A stretch of 64,000 bases of DNA from Viscum album (taxonomy: Eukaryota > Streptophyta > Magnoliopsida > Santalales > Viscaceae), in assembly GCA_963277665.1 (NCBI GenBank), contig OY728166.1:547333219-547397218 (forward strand), given 5' to 3'. The translations under genes and the position numbers were made by a program. Below are positions 11,910 to 25,750 of the stretch, one piece after another. The notes under the pieces were generated by a model. The model did not search any database. It worked only from the letters and a program-made list of their open reading frames with translations, and was not told where the DNA came from. The first letter of the stretch is position 1; every line of letters begins with the position of its first letter.

Positions 11910-14900
11910 GAGGGTATAGTAAACTCACAAGTGGGAGGAATTACCCTCTAAGAGAAAACACGCGAAATAGAGAGATAATATGGACACAAACCAACTCCAA
12001 ATCAAACTGAAATATAATTGAAAACCTATGTGAACATATGTATTTTCATGAAAAACTACTACAATGTGATGGGGAATACTTTATGTACCCAAAAAAGTAA
12101 AAACAACAACAAGCACAATCCCGAACAACTCCTGCAATCCAAAGTTAGTAAAAACCAAATAAATATCCAACTGGATCTATGTGACTAGAAAAAACGTTTA
12201 TATACACATAGGGTGAGTATAACATTATACTCAATAGGATCCTCCCACGAGCCTCTCATGAAAAAGTAAAGAATGAAATCTAGAACACAGTGAACAACAA
12301 GTTAAAATAACTCATCACCTAAACATGTATACTATATTCCCATCCTCATCGTGGCTACTCTCACTATGTAACATATACACGAGTATATAATATAATAAAG
12401 ATAATCAATGGTACCCCACCAATACTTCCCCAATAGTTTTCTACTTTTCCCCAACGTCGTGTGTCTTAATCATCTCTCTCCAAAGAGGCTTCCCATAGAC
12501 ATCTAGACGAAGAACCACAATATGCACCTCGTTCAACAAAACCACCACTTCAACACAAGAAAGTAACATGGTATTTTTTGGGAGCCACCACAACTAATTT
12601 AACATGTATCATACATTGGGTATTATACCTCAAGTTGTTACCTTCCATACACTGAGTAAGGATACTCATGCCATCACAACCTATACACATTACACCTATA
12701 GTAGTCCATATGATACTATATCCAAAATATATGTGTGTGAATAACCACATTTCATTACAACCCTCTACACACATATATGGGGAAAACTAACCACTGTGTT
12801 ATCCAGAAAACGTATCTACCATGATAAGAGAGAGGGGCCAAAGGGGGTGGTCACCCATCCATCATCCCACCAGAATGATGGGGAAAATACCCCGTAGGGA
12901 TTAGAATCCATGGGGTGTTAGTTTCCTTATGTGATAGGGTGGAGTAGAATATATAAACAAAAAAAATTACAGAATATATTATATCTCAAAACCACACTAT
13001 GGGCATAACCAAGTCTTAAAATCATGTACATATGACATCTCTCAAAATCTTGACTACTACTTCTAAGACACGATATCTTATAAGAACACAACCATTTAAC
13101 GATCTTTGTTGATTTACATCATTCACTATTTATCAGCTCCACATTACATTAATTAATTCATAAAAAATTAATTAACCATTAACAATTACACATTAAATTT
13201 CATTATAATCGCACCCAAAGTCCACTATCCCTTTAAAATAATGTCCTCAACATTTCATTCCAGCAATCTATAACCCCATGGGTAAACATAATTTATTCAA
13301 TTATTTATTTACAACATTAAATTCCCATATTCTATGGTATTCTAGAAAAAAAATTTATGCTACAAAACACAAGTGGGTCAACATGGTGAGTAGAAAAAAT
13401 ACATGTTGAGTATTTTCTGCCTATTGAAAGTGAATAGACTCATCCTCCTGTGGTAATCTAAACATAGAAATCACGTGGCATACCTCGCTCCTATTCACCC
13501 CTTTCAGAAGAAGGGTAAGAATGGCCAGCTGCCATGATATGTGGGGAATTTAATGTAGACAAGCAACTAATAATAATCATCTAGTATCCAATCATTCCCA
13601 TCCAACTGGATCCATCATCCACAGTGTCCTCCCTGACACAGACATGCATAAACTGATGCATCTCTCCACTATAAGCATCAACTACAGCCTCAATAAATAG
13701 GCCTATGTTCCCCCACATATCACAGCAGCCATCCAAGATCACATTAAAAAACATGAAGATGGAAAACAAACATCGTATCAATTGCGATCTTGGTGCTTAA
13801 ACAATAAAGAGGATAAATCAGAACCCTACATGGACTTATCTTTTATCGAACAACCAGTTCTTTAATCCATCTTTGATTAAGTAATTTATTATTAGTAGGT
13901 TCCAAATTTGGAAAACCTAACCGCTAATTTATCCCAAATAATTAAACATGATTACTGCACTAATTTTATTTACATCAAATTACAACAAGAAGAAACAGAT
14001 TCATTTACATGTCTCTTTATCTTTAGCCAAACAATAATCAATTAATTCTGGCATTACGATATTTACCAATATCCATCCCGAATGGCAGGATAAAAAAAAG
14101 CATAGATATCAAATCTATCTTGAAAAAGAGGTGGCAATAACATACGATTGATATCAATTTATTTATTCGGTTAAAATATTTATTATGTCTATTCTATTGT
14201 GATCTAGTGGGATAAAATATTCTAACAATACAGTTTCATGCAAAAGAAGAGAGAATAAACCAACCCCCTACCACAAATGGTTCTTGATGTTCATTATATG
14301 AGAACATGTCACACAATTGGTTACAATATCTTCCCCCCATGACAATTGAATCCAACCGAAGATGCGAAGACACCACCACACCGGTCAACACCCAAGAAAG
14401 GTTCATTAAGAACAAAGAGATAACATTCCATAAAATGGAAAGGATAAACAACAATAGATGAACCCAAAATAATGGTGATAGTTCATACCTTACATCAAAT
14501 TTTGATCGATACTACTTGGTTGCATCAAAATTGGGGGGAACCAATCTAAGGAGGAATGTTTCGATCACACCGCTCCAAAGGGAAGAATGAAAAGATTGAT
14601 CATCTCACATCGGGGAACAAGAAGGTGGAATAAGGGAGGAAGATATATCATCTCTTTAGAATATTTAATGGAGTACTGGTTCAAGACACACTGGATTTTA
14701 CATTAAAAGTTGATCGCATTAAACCACGTGGTTTGACCATGTAAAAAAACATCCCGAGACTGAAGAGAAATTAATATAGGATTATTGACCATTGAATCAG
14801 CCTTAGAGTCCTTAAAACAGGGCTTTAAATGCATTACTTCAAAGAAAACAGTAATGTCGTGAAACTGTAGGAAGCTGGATACACTATTCCTGGACCTGAA

Positions 14901-15043
14901 ATTTGGAAAAGGAAGAACAGTATTCAAGAAACTCACTTTTGAAACCTCATCGTTGGAATCTCACTATTGTGGAAACATGATTCCTAAACCTGTACGTTGG
15001 AACCTCACCATTGGAACCTCAGTATTCTCGATACTCTGTTCAT

Positions 15044-15563
15044 GAACTCAATATTTGGAAAAGGAAACTGGTCATTGTTTGAACCTCACCATTATGGAAA
15101 CACTATTCACGAACCTTAAATTTGGAAAAAGGGTCACCGTTGGAAGTTCACTGTTCTGGAAACACAGTTCATGAAATTGAAATTTAGAAAAGGAAGAAGG
15201 TCATAGTTGGAACCTCTCTATTCTAGAAACAATATTCAGGAACATGAAATTTAGAAAAGTAGGACACCATTAGAACCTTACTATTCAGAAAACACTATTC
15301 ATAAACTTGAAATTTGGAAAGGAAAGTCACCATTGAATCCTCATCATTCAGGAAACATATTTCTTGAACATGATATTTTGGAAAAGGAAAGAGGTCACCA
15401 TTGGAACCTCACAATTATGGAAACATTGTTCATGAACATTGTTGTTGGCAAAGGAAATATGACACATTTGGAACCTCACTGTTCTGGAAACACAAGTAAT
15501 GAACTAGAAACTTGGAAAAGGAAGAAGGTCACAGTTGGAACCTCACCATTGAAACCTCACCAT
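15044..15563. repeat. 67-bp tandem repeat array in family A last LTR
   Basis: The same GAACATGAAATTTGGAAAAGG unit start recurs about eight times with periods of about 62-68 bases, as in the middle LTR. Individual units are as different from each other as from those in the other LTR, so the array was already old when the LTRs separated. Confidence 0.82.
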
Positions 15564-15998
15564 TTCACTGTTAACAAAAGTTCATTGAGGTCCCTTTTCA
15601 CAGAAGGTCACCGATGACACTGTTCAAATAAGGTTACCGATGCCACTTTTCACATAAAGTCACTGTTGCAATGTTTCTATATGGTTAATGATGACAATGT
15701 TCATTGAAGGTCATTGATGACACTGTTCACATAAAGACACCGATGTCACGGTTCACATATGGTCCCCATTTCACTGTTCACATGAGGTTTCCGATGACAC
15801 TGTTAACTGAAGGTCACTGATAAAACTGTTCATATAAGGTCACCGATGTCACTGTTCATATAAGGTCACCATTTCACTAATCCCATAAGGTTACCCCTGA
15901 CACTATTCAAATAATATCACTGATGACACTGTTCATAGAAGGATACCATGGAACAGTTTCCAATAGTATACCGTTGGTACTATACACCAATGTAATTG
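15564..15998. repeat. 26-bp tandem repeat array in family A last LTR
   Basis: Some 16 units of about 26 bases with CACTGTTCAxATAAGGTCACCGATG cores. It follows the 67-bp array without a gap and ends about 130 bases before the LTR end, the same arrangement as at 7,534-7,996. Confidence 0.82.
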
Positions 15999-16127
15999 TA
16001 CACATGAATGGAAATTTGGAAAAGTGTTGGGGATATATCACCTTTACCTCCTGAAACAACTCATACACTCGATTTTCACAATGGAATGGACCAAAGAGTT
16101 CCGAGCCATTACATTATCTATAATACA

Positions 16128-19100
16128 TTATTTTTAACATTTAAAATAATGTTTCATAAGAAAATGTTCTTCCATTTTTATTAAATCATTACAAATAAAA
16201 GAATGAAATTTTGTGCCTGTGTAAAAGGGGATTATTATCACACTATAAGAATAATCTGAAAATATATTTTCTCAAAAAAAATAAAACATTCAAACTTATA
16301 ATATATCCTAATACATAATTAGATATCCGTTTTATAGAGGTAAAATCCCCAAATCCTCCATTTCAATCTTTTATACTAAATAATTATTCAATCTTTTAAC
16401 ATGGGTATAACTACTTTTCCTATTTTTTTTCTCTATTATTCTTTAAAAAACATTATATATTTTAAATAATGAAAAAAATTTATAATATAATTTTTTTTCT
16501 TAATCATATAACCATTATAGTTCCTTTCCCCTTTTATATCGAACTTTAATGTTAATTATGTGTACGGTCAAAAAACATCATCCATGGAGTATTGAATTCC
16601 ATATTTCATTAACTCATAATAAGAGTTTATAAAAGTATATTTAAATAAAAAAGATGTTATTTATAACCTTTTATGATTATGAAATGATAAACACATTTGT
16701 TAATTAAACTCATAAAAAGAAAAGTGGAAACATTTATATATTGTTTCTACGGACTACCACCTTGATGAAATTAAAAATTTGATTTTACATGTCTTTATTA
16801 TTTTAATAATTTTCTAAATATTTATAATTTAATTATACAAATAATAAAAATCCAAATTATATAATCATTTTTCAATAAATATGACATTATTGGAAAATAA
16901 TCAATTCATTAACCATTATAACCCATCAAGTACTACAATATCATGTTTCATATGGATTGATTCCCTTCATTAAAAATTCGATTAATTTTTATCATGATTG
17001 AAAATAAAAATATCACAACCATGATTTTTATATATAAGGGACAAATTAATTTTTAGTGTATTAAAAAATTATATTAATAATGATCATATTATTAATAAAC
17101 AACCATTTATTGATAAAAATATTTTAAAACAATAATTCCGCATATTTCACTTCCAAACACAATAATTAAAAAATTAATAGAATGAAAATTGGACATTACA
17201 AATAATTTGAAAATATATAATATATTTTCTATAATATTATGGGAACACGGTATTAAGGAATTGGGACCAACATCGACATTATAACTAAAGTGTTAAATAA
17301 TCAAGCATACAAACATATGTTTTTTAAAATAAACAATAACTAATATTTAAATTTATAATAATTCATTCAGATATAACTGTATAATTTTTAGGAAATATGA
17401 TCACGCTTTTTATATATGAAATTAAGAGATTAATTTTATGCATAATGTAAGAATGTGTTTCAAAAAGCGATAATAAAGGGAAATGGTTTTGTTAAAAATT
17501 CCCATAATTGGAGAAATGTATTTTATTAAGCACAAATTATATTTTATATGTCATGTATATGTATTACATGATATATAATATAATGATTCAGTCATTAATT
17601 AATTTTATTTAATTTTTTCCTTTCAACTCCTATAACACAATACATTTCGATTCAAATGTCATAAAATATATAACAATGTTTCTTAAATTATAATCCTCTC
17701 AATGAGTTGTAATGATTCATCTTGAATATAATTACTACACATATAATATATTATGATCTAGGAATATATTATGTTTTTAAAAAATATATATTTTATTATT
17801 TATAATTTGGTTATTATTAATTTTTTGTAAAAAAATTCTTACTCAAAAAAAATATGGTTTGAAATGGTTTCAATCTCAATTTTCATCCTCGAATTCATCT
17901 CTTCAAGTTATGGTTGTATAATTATTTTATATTTTATTAATACTTCTAGATTGTATTATAAATTATTTATTTAATATTAATTCATGGAATTGACATGTCT
18001 TTTCATGAATAACTCCTTCTAATCTTTTGCAGTCAACTATTATAAAATTTGTTGGTTTTTATCATATCAATTTTTTTACAATGAAAAACATGTACTATTC
18101 AAAACAAAAATATTTTTTTTAAATATATATATATTTCAAAAGAAAAATTTTACCCAAAATTCATGAAATTCAGTGATTTTATAAAAATACATTTAATTTT
18201 CTACATTTTAAATGATTTTAATTTTATAAATTATGGTGTTTTAAAATGATTTCTTACCTTGAATTCATTTCATGAATCATCATTTTATCTCTTCTAAATG
18301 TGGTTTACAATTAAGATTTCCTCATATATGTTATAATATTATAAGGATTTTAATACATATTTTTTAGGTAATTTTATTATTAAATCAAATAAATCCTCTT
18401 CATGAATTTAATTATTCAAAAAATTTATGATTTTAAGAATAATTCTCTACCTCTTCAAAAGAAATCATTTTCTTCCTAATTTATATTATATATACCATCA
18501 AATATAACCCATTTTATTTTGAATTCATTTTTTTTCAAGTGTTATTTGAACATTCTTTTTATGATTTTTTAAAATGGTTTTTTATTTACTATTTTAATGA
18601 TATGGTATTTAATTAAAAAATTGAAATATAAAAATTTATTTATCTTTTAATTTACTTATATTTTACCATAAACACCACATTTCCTTGAGAAAATTGTTTT
18701 GTATTTCTTATATTTAAGATTAAACTTTAAAATTCACGTTTTATTTGGAAAATAAGTGCAATCCTAGATATTAAAATGAACTTTTAATTTTACAAAATGA
18801 ATAATCATTTACTATATATTTAATAGAATTTAATAAATTTAATTTTATATTTTAGATTACATTTTCCTTTTGATCACTAAAAGAATTTTTTTCAATGTAT
18901 AATCACTAAATTCACTTAAGAAATTCACATTTTGTGTGAATAACGTTTTTCGTGTCAAAAGATTACATTATCAAATTCAATATGTCTGATAAGTTCTGGA
19001 AATGATAAAAAACAAATTTTAAATTACATATCTTCTTACTATATATTAATTTATTTATTTATAGTTGGAAAAAAAGTAATGATTATTAGAATATTAGGTC

Positions 19101-20896
19101 TTGTATTTACCTCTAATACCTTGGTCACATATTTAAATCCCATGAGAAAATTATTTTGTTCATGAATAGTTTATATTCATAATAAAATGCATGGAAATTT
19201 TATCTGTTCGCAACAAAATTCATTGAAATTTAATTTATTCAAAATAGAATGTTTAGAAAATTTTCTTGATCAAAATATAATTTAAGGAAATTTTTTATGT
19301 TCAAAACAAGATGTGTTGAAAATTTTCCCCTAATATTTTAATTTCCTTATTCTTGTGTTTATTCTATATTTCTTTGTTATACTATATTTCCTTGATCATA
19401 CATATGTTAATTTTATATGGTTATAATTATACATGAAATCTCATATATATAATTACATAGTCATATTATATATTAAATGATTTTTGGAAAACCCTTATTA
19501 TTCTATGATATTTTAAATAAGATATTTTTCTCTTGTTAATGATTAATTCAATGTTAATGTTATATCACTTGATCACGTGATAATGTGTTTTCCATACTGA
19601 GCATGTATGCTCTCTAAATTCTAATATTTAAATAACCTAGGATACAAATATGATTATACACATTGAAAATTAAATAGTGGAATCAGATACGTCTCAATTT
19701 GATTTATCAACATAGAGATTTATTTTTCTTAAATTTACCTATAAATTCTCACATATGTTTTACATTTATGTGGAAAAAACATTCTAAATGAAATAATTTT
19801 ATTCTAAATACCATTTTATGTTATATTGTTCAATTAGATCTACATATGATTGGGTTTAATGTCTATGTAATCATTCATTAAATTAATGATGTTACACATC
19901 AGAAATATTAATAACTTCTCATCCACTTTTTTTCTGTAGATATTAAATTAAATGTTCAATTGATGTTTTTACTAATGAAAAATATATTTTTCATGATTTA
20001 ACTATGTGATGTTGGATGTGTGAATGATTATTTGATTCATAAAGATAATATTAATTTGATATAATTTTGTTATAGTCATGGTCGTATATCTAATTCCAAT
20101 ACATGGGTTATGATATTATATTTCATTATATGATGATTAAATAGATGGAAATTTAATTAATTGAAAATCAGAATCTATAATTATTTATTTGATCACAATA
20201 TAATGAATGGATTTTTTTTTCATAACAAAAATAAAGGAAAAAATGTTTGTTCATAGAAACATATATGAATTTGTTTATTGTAAATATCATCTGTGGAAAA
20301 AAATTCCACCACCAAATCTAAGAGAATGAATAATTTTCCCCATAATTTTATAATATCCTTATACTAATTATTTATACATATGAATTTTTGTTAAACCTGT
20401 TTATTATTATGATAAATCAAGTACTAAGCTATTCTTAAGTTATTATAAATTTATATATGATTAATGATGAATGTTTCCATGGGTATAAAATCTAAATGTT
20501 ATTTCAATGAACTTTAACTATAATCCTATACACATAGGATTATCTTATTCTCACTTATGATTACATAATCCTTCCTTTTATTATTACTATTACTACACAT
20601 CTATTTTCATCACATTATAATGTTTCATTTCCCTAGATTGTGAAATGATTATAACCTAGGATATGTAAATAATGGGATATATTATTGTGATATTATGGAT
20701 AAGTATTCATAAAACAATTTATAAATAGTTAATTTTCGAAGGCATTAAACATTAAATTATATATAATTTTGGTTGTTTAATGTTTTAAATATTAAAATAT
20801 ACTTTTGTATTGATTATGAAATATCACATGGTATCAGTTATTTTAATGAGGAAACCCAAATCAACAAGAAACTAAAGCTGATTCGGTTTGTTATGG
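16128..20896. other. AT-rich sequence with no recognisable gene
   Basis: Long A/T tracts, no frame longer than about 60 codons with any recognisable motif, and no RNA gene that I can see. The only structure is the diverged duplication listed separately near 19.2-20.7 kb. Probably very old transposon debris. Confidence 0.6.
19185..20690. repeat. Diverged ~1-kb direct duplication with short internal repeats
   Basis: Landmarks recur at a spacing of about 1,010-1,020 bases: TTTTCCCCTAATATTTTAAT near 19,324 against TTTTCCCCATAATTTTATAA near 20,335, and TAACCTAGGATA near 19,632 against 20,654. Just before each landmark are short units of about 30-35 bases of the form TGGAAATTT...TTCAAAACAAAATG. 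The match is poor elsewhere, so this may be an old tandem duplication or the LTRs of a lost element. Confidence 0.4.
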
Positions 20897-22299
20897 TGGT
20901 AAGGTGCAAAAATATAACAAAAAAATAGTTAATAAAAAAATAGGACATACAACCAGAGTACAAAAGATAATGAATGAAATTAATCTAATATCCATAAAAT
21001 CCAAGATAAAAACAAAAATTTATTATTTATTACAAGACAATAACAACAAGTATCCATGTTAAAGTCAGACTCCACCAAATAATATCATATGAACACACAG
21101 ACAAAAAGAGCAGTTGGTATGGTATATAATACCCTTCACTAAACCTTGATCTTAAAAAACTCAATAACATCTCAAAAAAAATTATGTTCTGAGATTATAG
21201 CCTCATAAAGTACAACCACCGAGTATAAAAAGGTCTAATATTAATAAATCTTTAGTTACATAATGTAATACAAAATATATTATCACAAAAAACAGTAATA
21301 AATTGCAACCCATTTGTAAATAATTATCCATTTGTCATTCAGAAAAGTAGATCATATACAAAAAACTATTAATATGAAATGTATTTGTCATAAAATATCA
21401 AGGAATATATACACAATATGTGGTAAGAATGTTTTCACACATCCATTACATAATCAATCATGTGAAGCCATGTGTTGCACCCTATTGTGGAAACATGTGA
21501 GATACAATAAATGAAAAAAAATGAATAATGTGATAAATAAATGGTAATTGAAAAATTAATATATATTGGGACCTATCCTATTGGAACATGTAAAAGGCAT
21601 AAATTATTTTAAATAAAGAGTATATTATTTTGTGTTATATAGAGTTCTTCTACTACCTTTTAATTACAAAAAATCAACACCTTAAAGTTCCATGAATATC
21701 AGGGTCCGCAATAACCATAAGAAACAACATTAAATCCTCCATAAATTTTATTAAATAAAATATCCCAAATCATCTTGGATTAAAAAGGATTATAGAATAA
21801 GAGTTCTAACATAGATGTTGAATGAAGAGGATAAACTAACAAATATGACAACATATATCAATTTAACCTATCATGAATAAATAAATTTCACTAAAATTTA
21901 GATGAGGTATACCTATAATATACCATGGAAGTGTAGGATTACCCAAAATGAGATTGAGGGTGATTAGGAATTGAAAGACCAAGGTAAAAGGCTAAAATCC
22001 AACTTATTAATTATTTAGAGGGAGTTCGAATGATTTTTTAGTAGAGTTCAAATGGTTAATGTAACTATGAATCGTAACTACTCCCCCATATATAACATTT
22101 GGTGATATGGATTGTTTTCAAACTAATCAGATGCCTTAACAATGAGATACCCCTTTACAACCACCAGGAATCTCACATTATTCACTAGGCATGTCGTACA
22201 TTTTAAAATCCATTCTCCCAATACGAAAAATTCCACTTGAAACTCAAATTGGCATAACAAAAAGTCACTACATGGTTATACTAAACATTCAACTTAACA
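20897..22299 (-). repeat. Element C left LTR (about 1.4 kb)
   Basis: It starts TGGTAAGG and ends CAACTTAACA on the plus strand. Landmarks shared with 30,399-32,228 include GGACATACAACCA against ATACATACAACCA near the start, AAACATGTG with following AACATG-like text and TTGGGACCT / TGGGGCCTC in the middle, and CTAGGCATGTCGTACAT with CATGGTTATA near the end. Followed by TTGTTCCCTTCT, a plausible complement of a polypurine tract. Confidence 0.5.
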
Positions 22300-22499
22300 T
22301 TGTTCCCTTCTAGTTTCTCTAGAAATACCTTTTTTAAAAATCTAATCCCCCAAATAATATTGAACCCCAAATAAAAAAACAATTATCAACAATGCAAATC
22401 ATATGACCAATAGGGAATCAATATTAACCCGATCATAAGTACATTATCGCATAATATGTCATTATGATCCTATATAAAAAACAATTTAAGGACACTATT

Positions 22500-22800
22500 T
22501 CTTTACTAACGATTCTCTCTCACACATATCACAAATATCTCTTCAGAATTTCCATAGTACCTAAAACATAGAATCGTTTTACTGCATAATACCTTATCCA
22601 TGAGTTACATAATCATAATTGGTAGCTCATCTATAGTGGTATCATTCCCCGGATCGTCATCCACTAATTTAGTCACAGGTCATGGATCCTTTTAATACCA
22701 TTTCAACATGGAAATATGAAACACATCAATAATCAAAGTCAATTGAGATGGTAAGTACTATTGTCATCCCACCGTACCATGTTCTCCCAAATCAAAATGT
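22500..22800 (-). pseudogene. Element C: polyprotein C-terminal tail
   Basis: On the minus strand DVFHISMLK (22,705-22,730) matches the HPVFHVSMLR block, followed by TKLVDDDPGNDTTIDE and then KVLCSKTILC and a worn EEATWE-like stretch ending RENR. This is the standard end of plant Ty3/gypsy polyproteins, downstream of integrase. Several stops are present. Confidence 0.7.
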
Positions 22801-22860
22801 GTAAAAAATCCCCAGTTCTATTTTACCCTACATTACTAATTAATGTAGTCCCATACTTTG

Positions 22861-25750
22861 TGAAACATTGAGAAAAATGATCAATAACATTAATTTATTT
22901 CAGCTGGAAATGAAAATTTGAATATATTTTCTAATGTCTCTACACAACAATTGTTTATAAAGAATATCAAATTATGTTTAGTTGTGATTTTTTTCATTTG
23001 TAAGATTTTGGATGTTAAATGGGTTCAAAATCATTCATTTTGTGTTAACTATTTTTAAATTTCCTCCAATGGGTTTTTCATAGAGATAGAAACACTAAAC
23101 AATTCGTTTATTTGAGATACATCATGAACCTAGAATTCAATGGATGGTGGTCATTGTGAAATAGTTTCATTGACACATAGAGACTCATATTTTTCAAGAT
23201 AATGTGTGTATTAGATCATCACAACCATTTTGGGGGTATTATTTCCTACCATGGGACCCTATTAATGAATTTTTATATACTAGAAAATCCTTTATTATTT
23301 ACCAATTATAACATGGGTTTCCAATGGACTATCAATCTATAATTGTTGGGTATCAATTTTGTAGTCATATTTTATGAATAATGTTTTATATCAATAGATA
23401 TATCATTATGTTTCATATATTCTCCATCAATAGTAACCCTTTATGAATGGATTGCATGTTTTTTTCATTGTTTATTATTATTTTGTTTGTTTGAAGAAAT
23501 GTTATGGGTTCTCTGATGACTATCATAAAATAGGTAAATGGGAGATGATTTGATATTATCATTATAACCATAGGATTGTATTCATATGCATTATTTTTAA
23601 TAGAATAAAAAACCAGATAGTTTTGTGAGACTTAATAGGAAGCATCATACATTTTATGGTCTTATGATGAAGACAAAACAATGAATATTACAATCTTTCA
23701 TCAAGGACTTCTAGGTGAATGATTCCTATAAAATGTTTTCTACTAGACTTATGCTGACACATCCCAAAAAACCTAGAAGGATATGGGATCCTAGGTAAGT
23801 AATCCCCCAATTATGAATGTGTCCCTTATAGAATTAGGGAATATTTTGGGGTGTTTGGATTTTACCTCATGGTGGATTCCTACATATCACATTTGGATGG
23901 GAATAAAATCCTATGTAATTCATTTGTGAGAAAAGAAGCCTATGGTGGCCCTATGAATGTTTTTATGTGGTTATTATGGTCATTTGATAATATTGTTGTG
24001 GGTCTTATACTAAATAGGAGGCCCCTTGGTGTGGGTTAATGATGAATTTATTGACTCCATCACATTAAGATGTTTGTTTGGGAATTATGGCTAGTAGAAT
24101 TACCACATTGATGGATACATGGTTATTACTTCCCACGCCTATAGAGTGTCTCTGATGGAATGAGAGGGGATGATCAATAAAATGATTCTCTATCAATACA
24201 TGCAATGAACCATAGGTATTTTCTGATCACTTATAACCTTTATGCCCTTGTGAATCATGATTTAATATGAGAAACATGTGGGAAATGGGAATATATAAAA
24301 CCACACAGTCCTAAATGTTTGGAATGATATCGGTGGGGAGACATGAAATGTAAAAAGTGATTTGACATTCTAGCATCTTCACCGGTTTTTAGAACCATGA
24401 TTGTCATATCAGAAAACCTTCCATGATATTGCCCATATTAAAATACAAGTGAATTTATATAGAGGTATTCCATTATCTTAGTTTTATATAAAATAAGAGG
24501 ATAATACACTGACTCTCAAAGTGTAATCGAAGAAATATCTTCTCCCTCCACAACAGTTACTGGGGGTCCTTGGTATTATAGATGGTTAGGTAATTTCATG
24601 GTTCCAGACATCGTATATGAGGTCATTCAGTCTATAGAACATCCCTAAGGGATGTGTTCCACATGAACAATTGGATTAATAATAACTTTCATCCATATGA
24701 ACCTACGCATCACATTGGTCAAGTGAAACACACTTTTGACCAAAGGAATTAAAAACCTAATGGGATACACACTAGTGTGTCTATTTCATGTGTCTTGCTA
24801 GTAGGTGGATTCAGTGGATTTTTCAACATGTTCCTCTATGACGATGGGTCTTATGTAAGACTATATCTTCAATTTTTAACATGAATGATTTTTTAGAAGG
24901 TGTTTAATTTATGTTTTGAATTATCGACTAGAATGTGGCTTGTGTATGATGTACTGGGATGAAATTAAAGCCCCTCGTATATTGTAGGCATGTGTGTGTT
25001 ATAGAGGTCTTAGGAAATGGAAAATATGGGAAAACACCTAAGAGAAGCATTTATATTGGAATTAAGGTTTTCTTTAGGAATCCTTGTAATTGTCTTGTGT
25101 ACATCTTATGTTTAGAGAGTGATATTAAATCTAGTTCTTTTAAACATGGGAGATGGAATCCTCATGAAAGTTTCTTTTGTTTCAGACCATAGAAGGAATT
25201 CAATCCCACAATCCAAATTAATTTAATATTCTATCTTAATTTGGAGAGTTTTCTAAATAATATTTATGGAACATTTGATTGAGATACACAAAATAATCTC
25301 ATATGCTTTATCCATTCTTTAATACATTAAAATTATGATCCCCAAAGTCCAATTTAATAAAAAAAAATTTGAACTAGTCAATGGACGTCCCCTGATCTAG
25401 TACCTACTGCTACTACCCAATGTAGGTACCCCGACGAGGGGCAGATGATCCTTTTGATTTACTTATTTCAAAGCACAAGTACATTGTGCTAGTGTACCAC
25501 ATAGGGGTGGCTAATACCTATAGGAAACAAACTCCATGTATGAATGATTATCCTAGAACAAGGTTGTTACATAGTTGAACAACATGGTTAAACCTGATTA
25601 TTCGAACCATGTGACCTACACCCCCAACAACTCTACTCAGGGTGTTTTTCAAATTATGGTCCCAACCCCTTCACTAACGTCACTAACCCCTATGAAAAAT
25701 AGAGATTCACACACCGGGGTTTTCAGCAAGGGTGTGATCCATTTCAGGTG
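22861..25750 (+). mobile_element. Sequence interrupting element C, containing a Ty1/copia fragment
   Basis: This block separates element C integrase from its tail and reads in the opposite direction. The only recognisable coding piece is the copia RT end at 24,540-24,760. I could not find its LTRs or a target duplication, so limits are approximate. At 25,380-25,740 composition is noticeably richer in G and C than the surroundings, without a recognisable product. Confidence 0.4.
24540..24760 (+). pseudogene. Ty1/copia reverse transcriptase C-terminal fragment
   Basis: The plus strand reads WYYRWLVGNFM and then VPDIVYEVIQSIEHP. This matches the copia block YRRLVGKLIYLTxTRPDIxYAV followed by SQFMHxP, which lies between RT and RNase H in Ty1/copia polyproteins. 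The TxTR part between the two blocks is lost. Nothing upstream gave a convincing YVDD box. Identification rests on this one block. Confidence 0.5.

Larger units (their letters stand above)
1..16127 (-). mobile_element. Family A tandem Ty3/gypsy array (LTR-int-LTR-int-LTR), partial at the left edge
   Basis: Two internal regions and two LTRs of the same family lie head to tail, all reading leftward. Position 1 of the window aligns to about 8,167, so the window opens about 39 bases inside the first internal region and the outer left LTR must lie just outside. The middle LTR serves both neighbours: it has a primer-binding site on its left (3,778-3,789) and a polypyrimidine tract, the complement of the polypurine tract, on its right (8,128-8,138). 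No target duplication separates the units, which is expected from recombination between LTRs and not from two independent insertions. The two units differ at roughly one base in six where I compared them, so this is not an assembly duplicate. All reading frames are broken. Confidence 0.88.
11910..16127 (-). repeat. Family A last LTR, truncated (4,218 bp)
   Basis: It aligns with 3,905-8,127 of the middle LTR throughout. In a ~112-base stretch beginning CCACGTGGTT (near 6,713 and 14,726) I count 19 differences by eye. The right end is at 16,127, where TAATACA gives the CA terminus; a 5-base gap near the end relative to the middle LTR makes this boundary good to a few bases. The next bases, TTATT, would be the target duplication, but its partner is outside the window. 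Confidence 0.8.
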
